From: CAZSWR01 sp964610885
Lineage (GTDB): Bacteria; Bacteroidota; Ignavibacteria; Kapaibacteriales; UBA2268
NCBI GenBank assembly: GCA_964610885.1
Contig: CAZSWR010000072.1
Location: 1 to 19,418, forward strand
Direction: 5' to 3'
Length of the DNA: 19,418 nucleotides
The first letter of the stretch is position 1; every line of letters starts with the position of its first letter. Positions 14,616 through 19,418 of the stretch are shown piece by piece. Made by a program: the position numbers and the translations under genes. The notes below the pieces were generated by a model that saw only the letters and a list, made by a program, of their open reading frames with translations, did no database searches and was not told the origin of the DNA.

Positions 14616-16361
14616 TTGAATAGGAATAAACTTTGTATAACAGTGTGTTCCGCATTCGTAGCGGAAGTGCACAAGGCTGTCAGTTTGGGGAATCACCTCG
14701 ATGTGGTCGTCCGAGCTTTCGGCGGAAAATGCACAAATTGCCCTGCATGCAAGAGCCGAGTGGATAACTTCGTTGCCCAAAACCACGATAAATATCATAA
14801 AATATTAATATATACCGGTACATGTGTCGATTCCGTCAGTCAGCCGTACTCGAACGTCAAAGTGATCAAATCAGATTTATGTTTTGATTTGATTATTCCA
14901 AGGTCGGTATCCGAGTTTTTCATATCGAAGGGATACTACCTGATAAATACAGGAAAGCTGAGGCGGATCGACAATTTAATCAAAGAATGGGGCTTTTCGC
15001 CGGAAATGTCAGCTTCCTTTTTCGCAGAGTCTGCAAATGGTATTCTGCTGATCGAGACAGGAACCGACCCGAATTACAAACAAAATGCCCAATATTTTTC
15101 CAAATATTCAGGCCTGCCGGTCGAAGAATTGAACACAGGGGTCGATTATTGCAAGCTCTTGATCAACGAAGAGATACTTCAATGGCGCGACGAAAAGGCC
15201 CAATCCGAACTTTTTGAGAAATTAGCTGCCGCCACCACCAAGACAGCCGATTACGCAATGGTTTTCCAACAGATTAATACTTTCGTGCAGATTTCGGACG
15301 AAGAAGAAATTATCTCAAAGATATTTGAGCTTATCAATATGCTGTTTGGTCCTCAAAATATTGCGTACTATCCGTATTCCAGCGGTCATGAGGGCGATCC
15401 AGTGTATTTCAGGGGAATAGCATCGACTCTAGAAGTAATGAAAGAGAGTGATTTCTCAATTGAATTACATATCAAACAAGACTATTTCGGCCGGTTCGAT
15501 GTATTTGGGCTAACGTTCCCGCAGTACATAGAAAATTATCAATACAGCGCGCAAATCATTGCTAATGTCTGCGCCCTGGCCATTGCCAATGCCAGGAAAT
15601 TCAAAGCCCTCAAGGAAACCAACCGAATTGCTGAAGAGTTTTCGAATGAACTCAAGATATCAAATGCTGAAAAGGACAAGTTCTTTTCCATTATCGCTCA
15701 CGATTTGCGATCGCCTTTCACGGGGTTCCTCCTGTTCAGCCAGATGCTCGCCGAGCAGACAGACGACCTGAGCAAAGAAGAAATCAACGAGTACGGCCGC
15801 AATATGTACGAGTCCGCCAATAATCTGTTTTCTCTGCTAGAGAACCTACTGCAATGGGCGCGAATGAAAAGAGGCGTAACGCCATTCAAGCCGGAAAGGT
15901 ACGAACTGTTTATGTTAGCCGATCAGGCCATCGAGCTACATTCGGATCACTCAATGAGCAAAACAATTATCATTGAAAACAAAATCCCAGAAGACCTTTT
16001 TGTGGTGGTGGACATCTTGATGATAAGTTCTGTCGTGAGGAATCTGCTGACGAATGCTGTAAAATTCACTCCTCGTGGCGGCAGGGTTAGCATCGAATGC
16101 GCAATCGAGGCCGATAAGCAACAATGTGTCGTAACGGTTGCCGATAGCGGTATCGGTATGAGCGAAGAATTAATATCGAGGCTGTTCAAAATCGACGAGC
16201 GAGTTTCTCGCGAAGGCACCGAAGGCGAGCCAAGCACGGGGCTTGGATTGCTACTATGCAAGGAATTCATAGACAAACACGGCTGCCGCATCTGGGCCGA
16301 AAGTACTCAGAGCCAGGGTAGCCGGTTCAGTTTCACTCTGCCATTGGCATCGGACGAATAG
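14616..16361 (+). CDS. Histidine kinase with DUF1638-like N-terminus and GAF-like domain
   Basis: 581 aa, no membrane helix, so a cytoplasmic sensor kinase. Residues 1-190 resemble DUF1638: a start like CITVCSAFVAEV, KILIYTGTC (C70), SDLCFDLIIPR (C89), GYYLINTGKL, and NGILLIETGTDPNY. This family is known to me mainly as stand-alone proteins beside corrinoid methyltransferases; the match is by eye and moderate. It contains a CTNCPAC cluster (C39, C42, C45). Residues 205-330 look GAF-like, then a short helix leads to HisKA with H362 (SIIAHDLRSPF). The ATPase domain has the N box (RNLLTNAVKF, N476/N480), G1 (DSGIG, 510-514) and G2 (TGLGL, 541-545). The start is TTG: an in-frame stop TAA immediately precedes it. 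No response regulator gene is in the window. It may share or be separated from the methyltransferase transcript by element 14508-14593. Confidence 0.88.
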   Translation: MNRNKLCITVCSAFVAEVHKAVSLGNHLDVVVRAFGGKCTNCPACKSRVDNFVAQNHDKYHKILIYTGTCVDSVSQPYSNVKVIKSDLCFDLIIPRSVSEFFISKGYYLINTGKLRRIDNLIKEWGFSPEMSASFFAESANGILLIETGTDPNYKQNAQYFSKYSGLPVEELNTGVDYCKLLINEEILQWRDEKAQSELFEKLAAATTKTADYAMVFQQINTFVQISDEEEIISKIFELINMLFGPQNIAYYPYSSGHEGDPVYFRGIASTLEVMKESDFSIELHIKQDYFGRFDVFGLTFPQYIENYQYSAQIIANVCALAIANARKFKALKETNRIAEEFSNELKISNAEKDKFFSIIAHDLRSPFTGFLLFSQMLAEQTDDLSKEEINEYGRNMYESANNLFSLLENLLQWARMKRGVTPFKPERYELFMLADQAIELHSDHSMSKTIIIENKIPEDLFVVVDILMISSVVRNLLTNAVKFTPRGGRVSIECAIEADKQQCVVTVADSGIGMSEELISRLFKIDERVSREGTEGEPSTGLGLLLCKEFIDKHGCRIWAESTQSQGSRFSFTLPLASDE

Positions 16362-16363
16362 GA

Positions 16364-16510
16364 TCATTTGCTGCGCGATTGGATCACATAGTATTCGGCG
16401 AACTCATTTGCTGCTGTGTCGATTCTGATTGGCGGCATAGACATCAAGTTACGGATTCTTTCTTTGTTCGCTTTAAGCTCGCCATCTTCTGAATCGAATG
16501 AGTCTTTCAC
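16364..16510 (-). CDS. Possible 48-aa ORF downstream of ftsK
   Basis: Between the convergent kinase and ftsK stops, the minus strand is open from a GTG at 16510 to the TGA at 16366-16364. It would encode VKDSFDSEDGELKANKER..., ending EFAEYYVIQSRSK. Composition is protein-like and the frame extends back into the ftsK end without a stop, so it could also be the tail of a lost gene. No Shine-Dalgarno is visible. It is 17 bp after the ftsK stop. Low confidence. Confidence 0.25.
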   Translation of the reverse strand: MKDSFDSEDGELKANKERIRNLMSMPPIRIDTAANEFAEYYVIQSRSK

Positions 16511-16527
16511 TGGCCATTTTGAAAAGT

Positions 16528-19392
16528 TTATAAAATTGATTCCAATTCCATAGCGCTTTCCATATAGACAGCTCGCGCTTTGCTGCCGTCGAAAGGCCCG
16601 ACAACGCCCGCCCTTTCGAGTTCGTCAATGATTCTTGCGGCTCGGGCATAGCCCACCTTCAGCCGGCGCTGCACGAGCGAAACCGACCCCTGTTGGTGCT
16701 CGATTATCAATCGGGCTGCTTCCTCGAACAGTGGATCCCTGTCTTCGCGCGAAATGCCTTCCGCCTCGCCGTCTTTCTTCTCCAATAGGCTCGGAAGCAT
16801 GTATGGTTGCGAATAGCCCTCCTGATTCCCGATGAAATCGCAAACGGCCTCCACTTCGTCCGTGCTGACGAATGCGTTCTGGACTCTGATCGGTTTCGGC
16901 GAGCCGCCCGCAAGGAAGAGCATGTCTCCATTGCCGAGCAATTGGTCCGCTCCCATGACGTCCAGAATCGTCCGCGAATCGACTTTCGAGGCGACGAGAT
17001 ACGCAGCCCTGGCGGGGAAGTTGGCTTTGATAATGCCAGTGATAACGTCCACCGAAGGGCGCTGAGTGGCCAAAACTAAATGGATTCCCACGGCTCGGGC
17101 CAGCTGAGCAAGCCTGATAATCGGCGTTTCCACCTCTTTGGCAGCCGTCAGCATCAGGTCGGCCAGCTCATCAATTATCACGACGATATATGGCATTTGC
17201 TTGTGCGCTATGTCTTTCGAATCTTTGAACTTGCCTTCGGCCACCTTTTGGTTGTAGTCTGCAATGTTCCTTTGGCCGGCTTTGGCCAATATGTTGTAGC
17301 GCAGATCCATTTCGGCGCAGGCAGCCTTGAGTGCCACAACAGCGTCCGCCGGGTCGGTGATAATCGAATCGTCAAGGTCTGGCGAAACTGCAAGGAAATG
17401 GTTTTCCAATGCGGCATATTGGCGCAGTTCAACTTTTTTCGGATCCACGATAACGAATTTCAGATTCTTCGGACTCATCGAGTAGAGCAAAGACATGATT
17501 ATCGTATTAATCCCGACGCTTTTTCCGGAACCGGTGGCGCCGGCAATCAGTAAGTGGGGCATCTTGGCCAAATCTGCGCAATACACCTCGCCGGAAATTG
17601 TTTTGCCAAACGCAATCGGCAGCCTGTAGCCACTGGTTTTGAATTTGGTGGCTGCGACGACGTTACCGAAGCGTACAGTCGATGGGTTGTGGTTGGGGAT
17701 TTCTATGCCGATTGTGCCCTTGCCCGGAATTGGGGCGATAATCCTAATGCCTCGGGCCTTGAGCGCCATCGCCATATCGTCGGCAAGGCTTTCGATTTTG
17801 CTGATCTTGATTCCCGGTGCAGGAACGAATTCATATTGAGTAACGACCGGCCCGGGCGTAACGCTCATGTTTTCGATTGCTATCTTGAACGTTTCCAACT
17901 TCTCTTGCAGGATGCGTGCGTTCATCTTCAGTTCGTCGTGGTTGATGCGCATTTCCTCTTCGTCGGAATTCAGCAATCCGATGCTGGGCGGCGTGTAGTT
18001 TATCTTTTCGTCTAAAATATCTGTGTTAATAAGAGTCTTCGGTGAAGAATCGTTTTCTGCAATTTTTTCGACGCGGACGTGCAGTTTCTTTTTAGCTTCA
18101 ATTTCCGGGGCAGCAGCAAGCACAGTTGCCAGTGCGCTCGCCTCCAATGCGTTGGCCTCGGCGGCTTCCTCGCCGGCGAACGGAACGTCTTGCCCGCCGA
18201 TTGCCGATTCATCCGTTTCGTTTGCCGCCTCGGGTGCTTCGTCGATTTGCGATTCGGCCGGAGGCGTTGGGGGAGTGATGGTCTCCTCGACAATGATTCG
18301 TTCGATCACGGGAATTGAGCCGGAATCGGCCTCTTGGGTGGGGCGGAAAATTGTAATTCTCGGTTCGGGTCTGGCCGGGGCTGCCTCGGAGTCAGGAACC
18401 TCGGAAAGTGGAGCCTGAGCAATAGTTTCGTTTGCGCCTGTTTCGTCTCCGATGATGCTCTGAATGAGAGGATTCTGCGATTTGGGATCACCCAAAGGGT
18501 AATCTTCGTCGATCTGATTATATCTGGGGGATTGCTCGAGGTTCCGCTTGATGATGCGGGCCGGCTCTTCGATGTCTTCCTGAACGGCAATGGATCTGGG
18601 AGTACTGCCAGCATGTTCGTGCACTTGGGATTCCGCAATGGCAGAATTAGCCCTTTCCTCCTGAATTGCTTGGTAGCGCTCTTTCACCTGGCCGATGAAT
18701 TTTTCGGCTTTGAAGTTGGTTATATATAGGACAAAAGCGACGGCCATCGTGAGCGATATCAGTATCGCGCCGACGCTGCCGAGGATATTCGTCATGAAGA
18801 ACCCGATGAACGTTCCGATCGCGCCGCTCCATTCGATGGGCATCTCGCCGAAGAGTTGGCTTTTGCCGATCGAGCCAAGGATTATTGAGAACAGCAGGGC
18901 GTAGATTAAATAAATGGAAGTCTTCTTGATTAACTTTTCGGGAATGGAAAGTCTTTGGTAGAGATTCTTGGCCCATAGGGCTATCAAAAACGGCAGCACG
19001 AGGATCGAATAGCCGAATGTGTAGTTGTAGAGCGCATTCGATATGAAAGCCCCGAAGACGCCCAACCAATTGTGCGCGGACTCCATACGGGCGCGGACTG
19101 CTTCGTTCCCCCGCACCAAGCCAAGCAATTCGCTAAACGACAGGCTCGAGACTGTTGCGTCCTTCGGCGTGTACGAAACGAGCGCGACCAATACCAATAC
19201 CGCCACAAGGAAAAGCAGTATCGCAATCACTTTAATCTGCCGATTGAATTGATTGGTAAGTGTTTCCTCCAAATTGGCCGTGATCGGCTTTGCCTTTTTG
19301 GTGGACTTTCTTTTGGGCAATTCGTTAAGGTCTTCTATGATTACTTCGACATCTTCCTTGGCCGAAGTTTCTGGTTTTTTCTTTGCCGGCAT
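16528..19392 (-). CDS. ftsK: DNA translocase FtsK/SpoIIIE
   Basis: 954 aa, complete. The inner-membrane motor at the division septum pumps chromosomal DNA and helps resolve dimers. Hydrophobic segments around 53-73, 110-140, 158-175 and 190-224 form the N-terminal membrane domain. Residues 240-440 are a Pro/Ala/Glu-rich linker. The motor follows: alpha domain from about 470 (NARILQEKLETFKI, PGPVVTQYEF), then beta with Walker A GATGSGKS (618-625), Walker B VVIIDELADL (737-746), and LATQRPSVDVITG (774-786). Residues 885-945 are the winged-helix gamma domain (SLVQRRLKVGYARAARIIDELE) that reads polar DNA motifs. A G-rich stretch (GGGGGGAATACG) precedes the ATG at 19392. It converges with the histidine kinase gene. 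Confidence 0.97.
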   Translation of the reverse strand: MPAKKKPETSAKEDVEVIIEDLNELPKRKSTKKAKPITANLEETLTNQFNRQIKVIAILLFLVAVLVLVALVSYTPKDATVSSLSFSELLGLVRGNEAVRARMESAHNWLGVFGAFISNALYNYTFGYSILVLPFLIALWAKNLYQRLSIPEKLIKKTSIYLIYALLFSIILGSIGKSQLFGEMPIEWSGAIGTFIGFFMTNILGSVGAILISLTMAVAFVLYITNFKAEKFIGQVKERYQAIQEERANSAIAESQVHEHAGSTPRSIAVQEDIEEPARIIKRNLEQSPRYNQIDEDYPLGDPKSQNPLIQSIIGDETGANETIAQAPLSEVPDSEAAPARPEPRITIFRPTQEADSGSIPVIERIIVEETITPPTPPAESQIDEAPEAANETDESAIGGQDVPFAGEEAAEANALEASALATVLAAAPEIEAKKKLHVRVEKIAENDSSPKTLINTDILDEKINYTPPSIGLLNSDEEEMRINHDELKMNARILQEKLETFKIAIENMSVTPGPVVTQYEFVPAPGIKISKIESLADDMAMALKARGIRIIAPIPGKGTIGIEIPNHNPSTVRFGNVVAATKFKTSGYRLPIAFGKTISGEVYCADLAKMPHLLIAGATGSGKSVGINTIIMSLLYSMSPKNLKFVIVDPKKVELRQYAALENHFLAVSPDLDDSIITDPADAVVALKAACAEMDLRYNILAKAGQRNIADYNQKVAEGKFKDSKDIAHKQMPYIVVIIDELADLMLTAAKEVETPIIRLAQLARAVGIHLVLATQRPSVDVITGIIKANFPARAAYLVASKVDSRTILDVMGADQLLGNGDMLFLAGGSPKPIRVQNAFVSTDEVEAVCDFIGNQEGYSQPYMLPSLLEKKDGEAEGISREDRDPLFEEAARLIIEHQQGSVSLVQRRLKVGYARAARIIDELERAGVVGPFDGSKARAVYMESAMELESIL

Positions 19393-19418
19393 CGTATTCC
19401 CCCCGCGAATGACGGATT

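Noticed and set aside
17080..18015. Long plus-strand open frames opposite ftsK
   Set aside because: The minus strand encodes uninterrupted FtsK motor motifs here; the opposite frames lack any recognisable domain.

Overview
The window looks like a chromosomal piece of a Bacteroidota/Ignavibacteria-type bacterium (FCB group; Candidatus Kapabacteria or a relative is a guess). Three signs support this. Two secreted proteins end in type IX secretion (T9SS/Por) sorting domains. Upstream regions carry Bacteroidota-style promoters (TTG, about 19-20 bp, TAnnTTTG). The gene set (YCF48-type beta-propeller, GAF-SpoIIE phosphatase, OmpA-like protein, FtsK) is typical of that group. No rRNA, tRNA, CRISPR array or transposase gene was seen.

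Layout: 45-2579 (minus) holds two T9SS cargo proteins separated by a 148-bp hairpin that resembles a MITE; the upstream gene has its signal peptide in a different frame, consistent with a one-base G loss at 2519-2521. 2580-3384 has no convincing gene but holds a promoter followed by a two-hairpin, T-run-ended candidate small RNA, and dispersed repeats. 3385-5079 (minus) is a double-GAF SpoIIE-type phosphatase. 5273-5689 (plus) is a small two-helix membrane protein with a Cys-containing tail. 5717-6373 (minus) is a coiled-coil/PD-(D/E)XK nuclease-like protein with four 33-bp tandem repeats. 6812-8014 (minus) is an exported OmpA-domain protein with a clear promoter, Shine-Dalgarno and terminator.

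8164-10421 (plus) carries HMG-CoA lyase followed by a class III (CaiB/BaiF) CoA-transferase, suggesting a branched acyl-CoA catabolic step. 11034-12467 (plus) is a TPR protein. 12824-16361 (plus) is the most interesting block: a corrinoid-binding protein overlapping by 4 bp a UroD-superfamily (MtaA/CmuA-like) methyltransferase, then a histidine kinase whose N-terminus resembles DUF1638, a family I recall from corrinoid methyltransferase loci. 16528-19392 (minus) is the FtsK/SpoIIIE DNA translocase.

A recurring feature is an ~85-bp element, present three times (5101-5184 minus, 9106-9193 plus, 14508-14593 plus), each time 22-35 bp before a start codon and in the orientation of that gene. It begins with a GTGGC-N4-GCCAC-type hairpin plus T-rich run and ends with TTCCTAATAT, so it may be a dispersed terminator/promoter cassette. 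The two strongest leads are this element and the corrinoid/methyltransferase/kinase cluster.
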